From Prorocentrum cordatum (taxonomy: Eukaryota; Sar; Dinophyceae; Prorocentrales; Prorocentraceae), in assembly GCA_963575745.1 (NCBI GenBank), contig CAUYUJ010014356.1, positions 116,105 through 180,104 of the forward strand: a stretch of 64,000 nucleotides of DNA, written 5' to 3'. The notes beneath the pieces are model-generated. The model saw nothing but the letters and a program-made list of their open reading frames with translations, ran no database searches and was not told the origin of the DNA. This document shows, in pieces, positions 11,561 to 23,830 of the stretch (positions are counted from its first letter, which is position 1; each line of letters opens with the position of its first letter). The translations under genes were made by a program, and so were the position numbers.

Positions 11561-12755
11561 CATGGCAGGAGCCACCCGCAGACGCGGCGACCGGTGGGTT
11601 GAACAGCACGCCCAACGACGGAGACGAGAGTCGCCACACCACCTGCATCTCACGGGCGATGTCTGAGCCATCCGGATCGCTGGCATCGGGGGGGAGAGGC
11701 AAGGAGGGGGAGGCGGCATCGGGGGGAAGGAGGAGTGACGCGGGGCGCCGTGGATTCAGAACGAGGGCCCCAAATTCAGGATGGCTGGGGAGAAACAACA
11801 ATATCAAGAAAGTGAACTTTCGGGGTCGACGGCCGATGACACTCCCATGGCGAGCGACAAGGCGCAAGGGGCGGCGCCGGAAACGGGCAGTAAACGCCCA
11901 CAACCCAGTCGAACCTCGATCCTGTATCGGCGCCGCCACCCGTCTGTGGAACGTGCTCGAGACATACACCAGGCCGTATCGTCGGCCATGGGACTCTGGG
12001 TATACACGCCCCGGCTTCCTCACCCGTGGGATGCTGGAGCGGCTATGCACCGAAATCCGTCGCCGAGTTCAGTGGCTCCTTGGCCGGCCAAGCGGTGTGG
12101 TGCACTTCTGCGCCGGCGGCTGGGCAGAGTCACCGCGCTGGCGAGAAAGCGAAGCGGGGCTGCGGTGTGGTGCGCACGTCGGGCCGCTCCAGGGCCCGGC
12201 GGCCCCTGGCAGAAGAAAGCCGCGGGGGGGAAGCCCGAGCCCGCCGCACGCCTCGAGGGACCCCAGGCGAGAGTGACCTCTGGTGCGCGGTTCTGTCGGG
12301 AGCGACGAGGAGGGCCAAGAGCCCATGGGGAGAGCAATACATAACCATGCTCGCGTCGTGGAACATCAGGAGGGCCGGGTTTGGGCATTGTCGGCTTCTG
12401 GAAATCCTGGCCTGGCCAGGGGATTAGTCATCAAATAACGATGAAGGATGAAAAACAGGTCCTCGGAACGGGTCGGGACTTCTGGGGGCGCCGTATTGAA
12501 CAACTCAAGATAGCGCATGGCTAGGTACGTGCATCCAAATGCGCCGATGGTCCATGCCGTCGGTGAGGCTCCCAGCGATTACGTGTAATACCTGCCCCTG
12601 GGCTATTCGCTCGTGTCGTCGTCTCCAACTTTCGGGGGTCGCAGGGGGAGGGGGAGGGGGGGGGAAACCCTGTAGGCCAGCACGAAAAAGTTCACTCTGG
12701 AGAAGGTTCCCTCCTATGATTGGGAAGGACAGCATCGGACCCGCTCAGGAGGGAA
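11561..12755. other. No gene recognised
   Basis: GC-rich mixed sequence with overlapping open frames on both strands and no recognisable motif. A G-rich run lies at 12642-12664. Confidence 0.35.
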
Positions 12756-12764
12756 ACGTTGACC

Positions 12765-12954
12765 TTATGATGTTCCCATCGTACTTACGGACCGCATCCC
12801 AGAAATAAGTTCGAGCACCCAGAAAAGTATCGAAACCATGTCGAACGAGTATCGCCTCCCAAGGCTGGACGCGTGAAAGCCTGAAAGTGTTGGTACTTTC
12901 CTGGTGCTCGAAATGTTTCTGGTGATCAGGTTAAAGTAGGTTGGCCCATCATAA
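12765..12954 (+). mobile_element. Family B MITE with exact 8-bp duplication
   Basis: The left end is TTATGATGTTCCCATCGTAC and the right end is GTAGGTTGGCCCATCATAA. CGTTGACC stands directly before (12757-12764) and after (12955-12962) the element. Confidence 0.85.
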
Positions 12955-12975
12955 CGTTGACCTGGAATCGGCGAT

Positions 12976-13207
12976 GCATCGCCGAGAGATCTTCTCGGGT
13001 CGGGCGAAAGGGGGGGATAGCAAAGGGGGGGTTTGAGAATCAGCTCACGTAGCTGATTTCCCGGCGCCTCCCGGCGCCGGAGGCGGCTATGTATCGAGGA
13101 ATGGGCCCCTCGGTGGGGCCGAAACCAGCTGCATGCAGCAAATTTCGTAACCCCCCGTTTCCCAATCCCCCCCTTTCGTCCGGCCCGAGCATCGCCGAGA
13201 GATCTTC
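12976..13207. mobile_element. Family F element with 19-bp flanking duplication
   Basis: The element (12995-13188) has ends TCGGGTCGGGCGAAAGGG and CCCTTTCGTCCGGCCCGA. It contains the palindrome GGCGCCTCCCGGCGCCGG. GCATCGCCGAGAGATCTTC stands on both sides without mismatch (12976-12994 and 13189-13207). The related copy at 48137 has only a 5-bp flank repeat. Confidence 0.85.
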
Positions 13208-13870
13208 GACAAACCCCGCGATCGTGAAAAAAAAAGCCACGTTCCCGGGCGGGGCGTGCTACCCCCGTGCTTGCGGCCGGGGACTTTTGGATCGCGTGCC
13301 CCTCCGCCGGTTCTGGCCCACCACGCTTCGGCGAGACAGGCTACAGGGCAGTTTTTAATACATGGGATGTTTCAAACTATAGGATTTTAAATACGTGGTT
13401 AACTTATGAATAAATGTATGCATGAGCTCATCATTGTTTTTAATACTGAATCCCTGCATTTTTAATACATGATCCGCACGCGGAACATGTATTGAAAACG
13501 GCACTGTACGGTGGGGGCATTAGATAAGGAACCCTTAGATAAGGAGTCCAGGGTCTGGAGGCCGGCGGATCTCCAACCGAGGCTTGGCCATGGATATATC
13601 ACCGCCGCCCTGATCAGGTAAGGAATCCACCAGGGTCCGCAGCCTCCTGGTCACATTGCTTAACCAACGCCCCCACCGTATTCGTTTCCCAGTCCCGGAG
13701 CTTCAACATCCCGAGCGGTCCCCTGACTCCCACACCGCGGAGCGGAGCGATACGCTATCCGTTGAGGGGCAACGACAGGGGGGACTGGCACAGGGGCGGA
13801 CACATCGGCCTGGAATCGGTGGCCAATCCTCACGTTTCTGGGCGGGGTGGGTCTCTCAGAGCCCCACCGG
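13208..13870. other. No gene recognised
   Basis: An AT-rich patch at 13355-13500 repeats TTTTAATACATG-like words. At 13518-13550 GATAAGGAACCCTTAGATAA resembles an L-family end. Confidence 0.35.
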
Positions 13871-14140
13871 CTCTGGATGGGGAAATAATCGCCCCCCCCC
13901 CCTTGGATCCGCTGGCGGGGTCGGGCACGTGCTGTCGGAACGGGTGGAGGGGGGTTGGAGGAGGAGGAGGAGGAGGAGGAGGAGGAGGCGGAGGAGGAGG
14001 AGGAGGAGGAGGAGGATAAGGAGGGGGAGGGGGAGGGGGAGGTGGAGAGGAAGGAGGAGGAGGAGGTGGAGAAGGGGGGGGGGCATGGGCGAGCTCCGTC
14101 GAAGGTTAGGCGCCCACCCCGAGATTAATATGCCCCCCCA
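13871..14140 (+). mobile_element. Family G element with GAG core, copy 1
   Basis: The left end CTCTGGATGGGGAAATAATC and the following C-run, TTGGATCCGCTGG and GGGCACGTGCTG words match the copy at 55721. A GAG tract (13960-14085) fills the middle. The right end is degraded (CCCCGAGATTAATATGCC). Confidence 0.65.
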
Positions 14141-14684
14141 AAGTAGGGGTCGAGGCCCCCCCCCCCCCCCCCCCGCCCCCCCCCCCCTACCCCCCCTTAG
14201 GCCTACCCCCCACCTCTCGTTGCCCCTGACCCTGGCGTGGCCCCTGCTCTCCCGCGAAGCCAGCCGAGGAGCAGCCGAGCCACGGCCGAGGCCACCCTCG
14301 CCGGCAGAGGGCGCGCGCGGCGCGCGCGCGCGGCACGACGCCCGCACATAGAGCAGGCGGGGGACCTGCTTGTAGCCGCGGGTCTGCTGCAGGTGCGTGC
14401 GCCACTCCTGTGGCCGGCGGGGCTTCTGGCGCGGCCCGACCTCACTGGCCAGAAGAGGACCCCCAATCCTTTGGGTGGGACCTAAGTACTTGGGAGGGCC
14501 CAAAGAAACAGGAGGGACAGGGGCTATCTTCTGCCGGTGTATCAGACCAAACCGCCTGGATGTATGATCCATGATTCGAAGACGGGTACCTCAATGAGGT
14601 CGCGCCTTATCGTGTTATTCGGGTCAAGGGGTCTTTGTGCTCGATGATAACCGACCCCTGGCAAACCATCCCCTTCCGTGGCGT

Positions 14685-14932
14685 TAGAGGCCTCCTAGGT
14701 GGGGTCCGAGTAGATGTGGTCGGAGGATCGCGCCGCGTCGGCAATGCCTCGGCGATGCATCGGCGATGTACCGGCGATGCATCGCCTACGTCGGCGACGC
14801 ATCGGCGATGTCGGCGCGGAGAACATCGGGGTCCACATCGAGACGCATCGCCGATGCTTCGCCAATGCATCGGCGATGCGGCGCGATCCTCCGACCCCAT
14901 CTGCTCCGAACCCGTCTAGGAGGGCTAGAGGC
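14685..14932. mobile_element. Family E palindromic element, copy 2
   Basis: The inverted ends GGTCGGAGGATCGCGCCGCG and GCGGCGCGATCCTCCGACC enclose about eight GCATCGGCGATG-type palindromes. TAGAGGC occurs in the same orientation at both outer edges (14685 and 14926). Confidence 0.75.
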
Positions 14933-15321
14933 GTCCCTCTCGCCTTTCAAAAGCTCCCCTCAGGCCCCACACAGAATTGCGGCAGGTTCGTGCGGCGCCC
15001 GCGCGCGCAAAATGTTTGTGACACCGCGTCGACCGTTCAGCCTTGAATCGATCGCGGCCCCGGTCGTCCGGGGTTGGATGCCGTCGGGTTCCGTGGCGTC
15101 ACCGTGTCCATCGGTGCTTGACCAGTGACCTCATTCGGTCGGGCTCAGTGACCGCATTCCGTCGGATTCCGCCGGGCTCGGTGACGTTATCGCAGAGCTC
15201 AACCTTCAACACCCGAGCTGGCGCCGCCGGCGCGGCACCGCCGCGTGAACCTAGCGCGTACGCCTTGAAGAGGCGAGGCGAGGGGGCCCCACGCCACGGA
15301 GCCGGGGGTGGTGCTCTCTCT

Positions 15322-15500
15322 TGAAGGGGCCCTGGGACACACACACACATAAATACACACAAATAAAAGGATCCCCCACATGTTTCAATATTTTTTGGAT
15401 GTTCGCCCTCCCCCCACTTCTCATATGTTTACATATGTTCCTGGGCATCGACGATTCATCGTGTCTGTGTTTTTTTCCCTCCTGACTTCTGCTGGCGCGC
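15322..15500 (+). repeat. Family I element, short AC version
   Basis: GAAGGGGCCCTGGGACACAC leads into a short AC run, AATACACACAAATAAAA, a C-rich block, CGACGATTCATCGTGTCTG and TTTTTTCCCTCCTGACTT. A parallel copy is at 16096-16265. Confidence 0.65.
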
Positions 15501-15504
15501 AGAG

Positions 15505-15640
15505 AGGGGCAAGGGGAGGAGGAGGGGGGAAGGCTTCTTAGAAGGAGATTTGCCTCTCAGGAGGCGCCGGCCCTACATCTACAGACAAGGCCCGCGCCGT
15601 CTGGGAAGCAGGGGTGCCTCTGAGAGGCCTTCCCCCCTCC
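15505..15640. mobile_element. Family M-like element (short subtype)
   Basis: The left part reads GGCTTCTTAGAAGG then GCCTCTCAGGAGGCGCCGG; the right part ends GCCTCTGAGAGGCCTTCCCC. The segment at 48760-48880 has the same order of words. Confidence 0.5.
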
Positions 15641-15658
15641 CTCATACAGTCATCGGCC

Positions 15659-15832
15659 TGACCTAAGGAACGATAAAGAAGGAACGAAGCCCATTTTTAT
15701 CCCAAGGAATAACGCATAAGGAACGACAAATAATAGATAACGCATAAGGAACTGTAAATAACGCATGTAAAACCTAAGGAACGACCGAGCCCCTTTTGAA
15801 AAGTAAGTGTTCCTTATTCAAGCCGCTCACTG
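15659..15832. mobile_element. Family L element, copy 1
   Basis: It begins CCTAAGGAACGAT, has internal AAGGAACGAAGCCC, and ends AGTGTTCCTTATTCAAGCC. The interior repeats ATAACGCATAAGGAAC. Related copies are at 20579 and 26139. Confidence 0.6.
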
Positions 15833-16095
15833 TACCCCCTCCTGCGCGTGGCTGACCATCTCAGGGGCCCGAAAGGGCCCTCAGTTTGCGGCCCTCGCTG
15901 CCCCCCCCATCGTCTACACGCAGGGGTGACCCTGGGCAAAAGAGTGACCTCTCTCATGCGCGGCGTTTGGGGGGGCCGCGGGGGGGACCAGACGCGGGCG
16001 CGCGAGACGGTACCACCGCAGCGCCTTCGGCGATCGGCGGACACCCCGCGGGCCCGCACTCGAGGTTACTCCGGCGAAGGGTCGCTCTTGCTGAA

Positions 16096-16265
16096 AGGGG
16101 CCCCAGGACACACACATAAATACACACAAATAAAAATACTCACCATATTTTCCCATATTTTCTAGGTCTCTGTCTTCCCCCCCGCTTCCTATATTTTCCC
16201 ACATTTTCCTGGGGATCGACGATTAATTGTGTCTGTGTGTGTTTTTCCCCTCCTGACTTGCGTGC
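16096..16265 (+). repeat. Family I element, short AC version
   Basis: Starts GAAAGGGGCCCCAGGACACA and ends with GACGATTAATTGTGTCTGTG and CCCTCCTGACTTG, parallel to 15322-15500. Confidence 0.65.
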
Positions 16266-16424
16266 AGCCGAAGGGGGGTGGCGCAGCGGGGGCCTCCCGG
16301 GCGGGACTTTGCCTGTGAGCTCGGCCTCGCGCGGGTCGTATAGACAGTCGACCCGTCTCACAAGGGCGCTCGGCAAGGATGTAAGGGGCCATGGACGGCC
16401 ACGGTAAACCCTCGCGGGCGGGGC

Positions 16425-16500
16425 GGGGCCGGCGAGAGCGGCCAGGGAGGGGCCGAAAGGGAAGGATGCAAGGGCAACCTTGGGAACATTGCCCGTCCTC
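16425..16500 (+). repeat. Family N dispersed repeat, copy 1
   Basis: GGCGAGAGCGGCCAGGGAGG followed by GGCCGAAAGGGAAGGATGC recurs at 29077-29145 and, with more drift, at 56112-56190. No clear ends were found. Confidence 0.5.
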
Positions 16501-16639
16501 ACCATGCGGGTTTAAGTGTAGGGGGAGGGCGGGGGCAGAAGAAGAGGGCGCGGCCACCCGACCAGTCCACAGCCGCGCGCTCGCCGAGAAGGTCAGCGCA
16601 GAGGCCTCCCGAGTCGGGGCCAGAATGCGCAGGGGCTCT

Positions 16640-16772
16640 GAAGGCCGCGCCGTATCGCCGATGCATCCACGACGTCACGGAGAGCCATCGCGCACCGGAT
16701 CGTGCCGCATCGGCGGTGCGGCGCGATCCTGCGACCCCACCCGCTTGGGCCCCACGTGGGAGGCCTGGAGTT
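16640..16772. mobile_element. Family E element, degraded and internally deleted
   Basis: Keeps GCCGCGCCGTATCGCCGATGC at the left and GGCGCGATCCTGCGACCCC at the right with few internal palindromes. Confidence 0.5.
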
Positions 16773-17829
16773 CGTTGGGGGGCATGTGAGAGATGTGGGG
16801 CAGGGTGGGGGAAAGGAAAGCTCGGGAAGGGGGGGGGGTCAGGGATGGGTACGGGCAGTGGGGCGCAGCGGGCGGCTCAGGGAAGCTCTCTGCGGTGGCA
16901 GGGGGGCCTCTCCATTATTGCTGCGACCCTGATTCTGCCCCTGGCTGCCGGGGGCAGCCCAGAGAAGCACGGGCGGCAGCAAGGGGTCAGTGGTCGAAGC
17001 GGGAGGAAGAACTGTGGATGTGCCTGCTGCATGTAGTGTGTTCCTCCCCTGTGCGGCCCCCTCCTAGCCCTGGAGCGCCCCAGGTTACAGCAGGAGGGCG
17101 ACTAGCAAGATGTAATCGGGCCCATCAGAAATCAATCGGATGTCGGCGCGGACTTCCATTGATTGCCAATGAAGATCCACCTTAGATATGACTATGTCCT
17201 TGTTCTAGATACCTCGAGGGGGCCCTCTGAACAAACATGTTCGGGCATCAGTTGTTTACACCGAGCAAGATGGCTCAGCTTAACGAGGTAATCTTGCTTG
17301 TAACTTGTACACAGGGGTAGATCATATGATGACAAGGTCAACGGCCTGCTGGCATCGTCAAACAAGATGTGGAAATATAACGGTAAATAATTACGGGTTG
17401 CCAACCCATTATCCTGAAGGCGATGCCAACGTAAGCCGCTGCCAACAAGAAGCAGAGCGAAACTCCCGGCTACCAGAATCGGCGGCTCCGATCCCGCTGC
17501 CTTCGCCTCTGCCCTCATCGGCCGCGCACGAGCACGAGGACCCTGCTGGACTCTGCTGAGAAGCACGCACGTGCGATCACACATCAGGACGGGCAGGCAC
17601 TGGGGTGGCGCCTCCAGCCACTTTCGCAACCTCCAGTCTGCTCGCCCTGCCGTCCTCTTTCACCGCCGTCCGCCGCCGTCGACGACCAGCGGAGCACGAG
17701 CGCGAGAACCTATGAGAAAGACAGGAAGAGATGAGACACGGACGGTCGGCCTCAGGAGCGGGATGTGCGCACGCACGAGGTGGGCTCCACTGCAGCGTGC
17801 AGCAGGCAGGTGACCCGAGAGACCGCAGA
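16773..17829. other. No gene recognised
   Basis: Moderately GC-rich sequence. Open frames on both strands lack recognisable motifs. Confidence 0.35.
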
Positions 17830-19149
<1,320 letters not shown>

Positions 19150-19150
<1 letters not shown>

Positions 19151-19245
19151 GAAAGAGATAGAGAGAGTGAATTGGAGAGAGGAGGAGAAAGAGAGAGAGA
19201 GAGAAAGAAAGAAGAGAGAGAGAGAGAGAGAGAACAACAACAAAG
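19150..19245. repeat. GA-rich microsatellite
   Basis: GAGAGA runs follow directly on the AC array. Confidence 0.8.
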
Positions 19246-19642
19246 AAATATACATAACAAGAAAAGGAGGGAGTGGAGGGATGGGAGCGAGAGAGGGAGC
19301 CAAAACACCAGACGGACAACGTGGGAGGCGGCGGAAGGGAACGCATGAATGATACTGGAGTAGGACGGGGAAAGCAGGAGGAGGAGGAGGAGGAGGCGAG
19401 GAGGAGGAGATGACGAGGGAGGAAGGCGCGAGGACGCAACGAGGGCGGAGAGGGACGGGGGGGAGAAACGGGACGGAGCGAGGGAGGAGCAGTTGCTGCA
19501 GGCAGGTGGCCGCCTGCCCCGCGAAGGGGGCCAGGAGAGGTGGGCGGCCGCAGGGCCGCTCCTTGGCGTCGTTGGGCATCTGGATCTTCAGCTTCGGCGC
19601 CACGCGCTCGATCTGAGAGCAAGCGCGCCCCGAGGAACAGAT

Positions 19643-19815
19643 CGCTCCTCCTCCTCCTCCTCCTCCTCCTCCTCCTCCTCCTCCTCCTCGTCGCGTTCTC
19701 CTCGCCTCCCCCTCCCCCTCCTCCTCCCCCTCCTCCTCCTCCTCCTCCGCCTCGTCCCCCTGCTCCTCCTTCTTCTCCTCCTCCTCCTCCTCCTCCGCCT
19801 CATCCTCCTCCTCCG
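19643..19815. repeat. CTC trinucleotide tract
   Basis: CTC/TCC triplets interrupted at 19690-19720 and 19760-19775. Confidence 0.9.
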
Positions 19816-19862
19816 ATTGGGAGCCCAAGTCTTCAGCGACTTGTGTTGTGGCTCCGGGCACT

Positions 19863-20340
19863 CCTCCCGGGCTTCGGCTTCTGAGGCCCGCTTTCTTCGA
19901 GACCCCCGACTATCAGGAAGGGATCCGGGGCGCAAAACTGCCGAGGGACAGATCGGGAGCCCAGGTCTTCGACGATCGGCTCCTTTCCTTTGTGGCTAGG
20001 GGGCACTTCTCTCGGGAGCGGCCAAAAGGGGGGTGTCCAAGAGGGGGGGGTGCAAATAATGACCGGCGGCATGTGCGCGGCCCAGCGGGAGGGGCAGGGG
20101 TGTAATGAAATAAGAAGAGGCGCCATGAAATCTGGGGAAATATCATGGCCCCCGCCATGATATCCACCCCCCCCCTAGTCATCACCCCCCTCTTTTCCGC
20201 TCCCCATTCTCCTGGGTGTCGGCTTCTGAGGCCCGCTCTCTTCGAGCCCCGGGACCATCAGAAAGAGGTCCTGGGCGAGACGCTAACCCTGGCAAAGGGG
20301 TCGGGGCCGCGGGGGCCACTGAGGCTGCCCTTCTCGACAC
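19863..20340 (+). repeat. Family O dispersed repeat, two copies
   Basis: TTCGGCTTCTGAGGCCCGCT then TTCGAGACCCCCGACTATCA at 19868-19915 recurs as TCGGCTTCTGAGGCCCGCTC then TTCGAGCCCCGGGACCATCA at 20219-20263. Related words (GACCCCCGAC, CCTTCCCCGGG) recur near 60640-60880 and 59385-59430. Confidence 0.5.
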
Positions 20341-20344
20341 GCAG

Positions 20345-20460
20345 CCTGGCCTGCCTGCGCGGCAGCCCCCCCCCCCCTTCTCCCCCCCCCCTTCGCCCCC
20401 CCCCCCCCCCTTCGCTCTCCCCCCCCCCCTTCGCCCCCCCCCGCCCCCGAGAGCGCTGGG
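20345..20460. repeat. C-homopolymer cluster
   Basis: Five runs of 8 to 12 C separated by TTCGC or TTCTC; the other strand is a G-run cluster that could form G-quadruplex. Confidence 0.8.
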
Positions 20461-20578
20461 CCGGATGCACGCGCCGGCGACGCTCGACGTGGGCGTGCAG
20501 CCCAGACTCCCTCTCGGGCCTCGCCGCGCCCCCGCTCTCCTCCGTGCAGTCGGGCTGGCCAACAGTACGGTCGGGGCG

Positions 20579-20750
20579 TTGACCTAAGGAGCCCTAAATA
20601 AGGAACGAGGCCCCTTTTTTCCATAAGTTAACCTTCGATTTCCTGTCGAAGACATAAGGAAAACCTGAGGCAAGCTGCGAAGCAATTCAGGAACACGGAG
20701 CCCCTCCCCAACGAAAAGGGTTCTTTCTTCAGGGCCCCGACTGTACCTCT
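20579..20750. mobile_element. Family L element, copy 2
   Basis: Begins GACCTAAGGAGCCC, with AAGGAACGAGGCCCCTTTTT inside and GGGTTCTTTCTTCAGG at the right end. Confidence 0.5.
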
Positions 20751-21540
20751 GGGCAGAGCACTGGCTCCACGTGGTCGGGGGCCTCCGGGGGGTCCACTGC
20801 AGCAGCCACGCCGTCGGATGTCCGGCAGCCGGCGCGGCGGGGCGCGGCGGCTGGGCAGCAGCGGCGTCGGCCTCGGCCGCGGCGCGCCAGGCTCGGCCTC
20901 AGGACGCGCCGACGGCCAGCCAGCACGCGCGGGCCAGGAGAGCGCGCTCGTGCCTGGGACGGCGCGAGGCCACCGTGGCCCGTGCGTCTCTGCAGGTGGC
21001 GGGCTCCTGCAGTGGAGCAGCGAGGCACGTGCTCAGAAGGGCGACGGGAGGGACGAGCAATGAGGGGAGACGGGGGAGGAGGAGGGCGGCAAGACGGACC
21101 TTCCCGCCTGCTGCGGCTGCTGCTGCCCTCGCTGCTGCTGCTGCTGCTCCTCGTCTTCGTCCTACTCCTCCCTCTCCTCGATCAGTTCTCTGGCACCAGG
21201 GGGCTTGCCCTCCCAACCTTCACGAGCGCCGCTGCAAGGCTGGGAGAGCTCAGGAGTACGCCTACCCATAGGCATCTGCAATACACTACATTATTCCACC
21301 TCCTTACAGTTCCCTCCTCCTCCACCCACATCCGCCCCTTCTTCTCCTCCTCCTGTCCCTCCTCCTATTCACTCCTCCCTCCTCGTTCTCCTCGTTTTCG
21401 TCGTCGTCGTCCTCCTCCTCCTCCTGTAAACTTAGCGGGCATAATCCCACCAGCCTCTAACTTGCCATCCGCAGACGGGCCGAGCTGCGGCTGGAGAGCG
21501 GCTGGAACGCCGCGCTAGAATACAAGGAGGCAGCTTTCAT
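20751..21540. other. No gene recognised; CTG/CTC-rich patch
   Basis: Short CTG and CTC runs lie at 21120-21175 and 21330-21425. A GC-rich plus frame (20771-21271) is alanine/arginine-rich with no recognisable domain. Confidence 0.35.
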
Positions 21541-21559
21541 CATCATTGGCTGGCTCGTC

Positions 21560-21715
21560 CTTGCTCCTCCTCCTCCTCCTACACCTCCTCCTCCTCATCC
21601 TCCTCCTCCTCCTCCTCCTGTTCCTCCTCCTCCACCTCCCCTTCCTCCTCCTCCTCCTCCTCCTCCTCCTCCTCCTCCTTCTCCTCCTCCTCATCCTCCT
21701 TCTCGTCCTCCTCCC
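21560..21715. repeat. CTC trinucleotide tract
   Basis: A CTC/TCC run; the other strand reads poly-Glu, a common artefact of this triplet. Confidence 0.9.
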
Positions 21716-22384
21716 CCACTGCGTCTGAACTCGGCAGTGCCAGGCGGCGAAAGCAGATCGCCTCTAGCAGCCACTCCTTGGGGTCGATTTTCGACTCCAA
21801 GACCTGGCGGGGGGCTGGCAGAAGGCGGGCGCAAGACGCGGGAGACAATGAGCGCCGCCCAAGGCGGAACAGCTGAACTGCGGTGGGCCAGCCCCTGCAC
21901 AGATCACCGCAAATGCCCAGTGGCAGAGGGTCTGGTGACCCAGTGATTTCTCTGGGGCCCTGCTCGATGAAGACACTGAGCGATACTAGGATATCGAGTC
22001 AACTGGACTGCGCCACTCAACCACCTTAGGATCTCGGACAGAGGCGCAGCATCGGAAGGGTGACGAGGGACACCAGCGAGCCCGAACCCTTCGCGTCGAC
22101 GGCTGCCAATTGCACTCGGTTCTGCGTGCCCGCCGCCCAAGCATGGACACGCGGTGTCCTGAACAGGACCATTCGAGAGTGGACGCTTGGACGCCACAAT
22201 CATGCCTCCGTTCACACACACACACACACAGGGCCCGAGGGAGGGGGAAGGGTGTCGGAGGAGGGAAGGGGCAGGGGGGTGGACGGGTGGGAGGGATGAT
22301 GGGGGAGCAGCTGGATGGGCGAGGGTGTCGGAGGGGGGGGCGCAGGGGCGCTCTGGAAAGGGGGGGGGGGGCCAGGCACGTCCC

Positions 22385-22574
22385 TGAGGGGGCTGCCGCC
22401 CGCGACGGGGCAGCCCGAGGTTGCCTTGGCCGTGGGAGGTCCCGTCGGGGCCAGGCACTGCCGCCACGAGACTCTCGTCGAGCTCGAGCTCTCGCTGCCC
22501 ATCGGGGCGCTCGCCCTTCGCTTCAGAGTCAACGTCGGGCTCTGGCGCTGCATTCCTGCTCTTTCTCTCGTCGC
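22385..22574 (-). CDS. Possible exon, unknown protein
   Basis: Read on the minus strand, a pyrimidine-rich stretch ending TTTTCTCCACGCAG precedes an open frame starting GDERKSRNAAPEPDVDSEAK. The frame is acidic and low in hydrophobics until about 22400, where it becomes proline-rich. It lies just downstream of the GTPase stop codon and could be a separate exon, part of the GTPase 3' UTR, or chance. I do not recognise a domain. No donor site linking it to the GTPase was found, since the GTPase stop comes first. Confidence 0.22.
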
Positions 22575-22629
22575 CTGCGTGGAGAAAACGTGCATCCCTG
22601 CATGGAGAAGAGCGTCTGCGCACACCCTG

Positions 22630-23809
22630 TCAGGAGTTGTCGGAGCAGTCGATGCCCAGCTGCATCAAACAGTCCAGGCAATGCCACATCTTGGTTACCG
22701 TCTCCACTCGGCCCCGGGGCCACGGCTGGAAACCGTTGCAGAAGCCGCACTTGAGGACCTTCGGCGAGAACGTCTTCCAGCAGGCCTCACAGAAGAAATC
22801 CTCCACGTCGGGGTCGAGCCACCCTACCGCAGCCTTGGCGTCACACTCCTTGCAGTCGGCCCTCACGCTGCCCACCCTCTGTGTGGCGAGCTCCTCCTCG
22901 GTGAACTCCTCGAGGAGCTTGTCCATACGGGAGGAGAGGACCTGCCCCATGGTGGGCTTCAGCCAGCCGTCCAGGATGACGCCCCGGTGCAGCGATGGAA
23001 GGCTGACCTTGCCGTGCTTCCTCAGCAGCTTCTCCATCTGCCGGAGCATCTGCACCGTCTGAGCTCCCGTCATCCACAGCTTGCCCATCTTGAGCGGTGT
23101 GAGGGATTCTCGAATCGCATCATTCAGCGCCTCCCACTTCTCCGTGAAGTCGCTCTTCACGTCCGCGGGGATCGTGTGGAAGTGGCGCCGGTTCTCGGGG
23201 TACGTGTTGCCGATGAGGGACCTCAGATCCGCGGCCTCGTCTCCCTTGTCGGCCGTCAGTATCTTCTCGAGGCCGTCCTCGCCGTAGCGCAGCCTGTTCT
23301 GGTTGACCACGAAGAAGAGGTGCTGTGCGTGCAAGGACCCCGTGCCGTCGCATTTGATGAGGGAGCGCTCCGTCAGCATGTGGGCAAGCGCCTCCACGGC
23401 GGCCTCCGACGCCTTGCCGTCCGTGACGAAGACGAGGGCCGTGGCGATGAGAGCTCCGACCACGGTCACGATCGAGTGGCTCTTCGACAGCGCGTTGTTG
23501 CCGCCCTCGCAATCCAGCACCACGAGGTGACCCGGGTGGCTGGCGACGACGGCGACGTCGATCCCCTCGGTCACCGCCACGTCGGAGTCGTCCTCCTTGA
23601 AGGTGCCCTCTCCGGCCACCTTCGAGGCCAGGTACGACTTGCCGCTGCGGCCGTCGCCCACGAACGAGATGGGGCAGACGGGCCCCGGCAGCCTCTCTAT
23701 CAGCGCCAGGCCCTCCTCGCAGAGCACAGGGACCTCGCCCTCGAACTTCAGGAGGGGGCACGAGCAGCACGTCTGCATGTGCGGAGCCGAGGGTGGCCTC
23801 CAGCCTCCC
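22630..23809 (-). CDS. GBP-like GTPase with cysteine-rich, probably zinc-binding C-terminus
   Basis: This is the only convincing gene in the window. Counting from the Met at 23778 (382 residues), the P-loop GDGRSGKS is at 41-48. The switch I segment VTEGI (69-73) resembles the TxGI motif of guanylate-binding proteins. The G3 motif is DCEGG (89-93), like the DTEG of GBP/atlastin. The motif FVVNQNRL (156-163) stands where these families have a (T/L)RD-type G4. These features suggest a dynamin-superfamily GTPase of the GBP branch. The segment after about 245 is helical and charged. Residues 309-370 hold four CxxC pairs (309/312, 330/333, 344/347, 367/370), more like two zinc modules than the helical tail of animal GBPs; another CCSC lies at 4-7. 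A good acceptor (TTGTCTCTTCTCCCAG) ends at 23810, so coding may continue into an unseen 5' exon; the frame stays open to 23859. Codons are strongly GC-ending. It ends in TGA at 22630. Confidence 0.85.
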
Positions 23810-23830
23810 CTGGGAGAAGAGACAAGCGCA

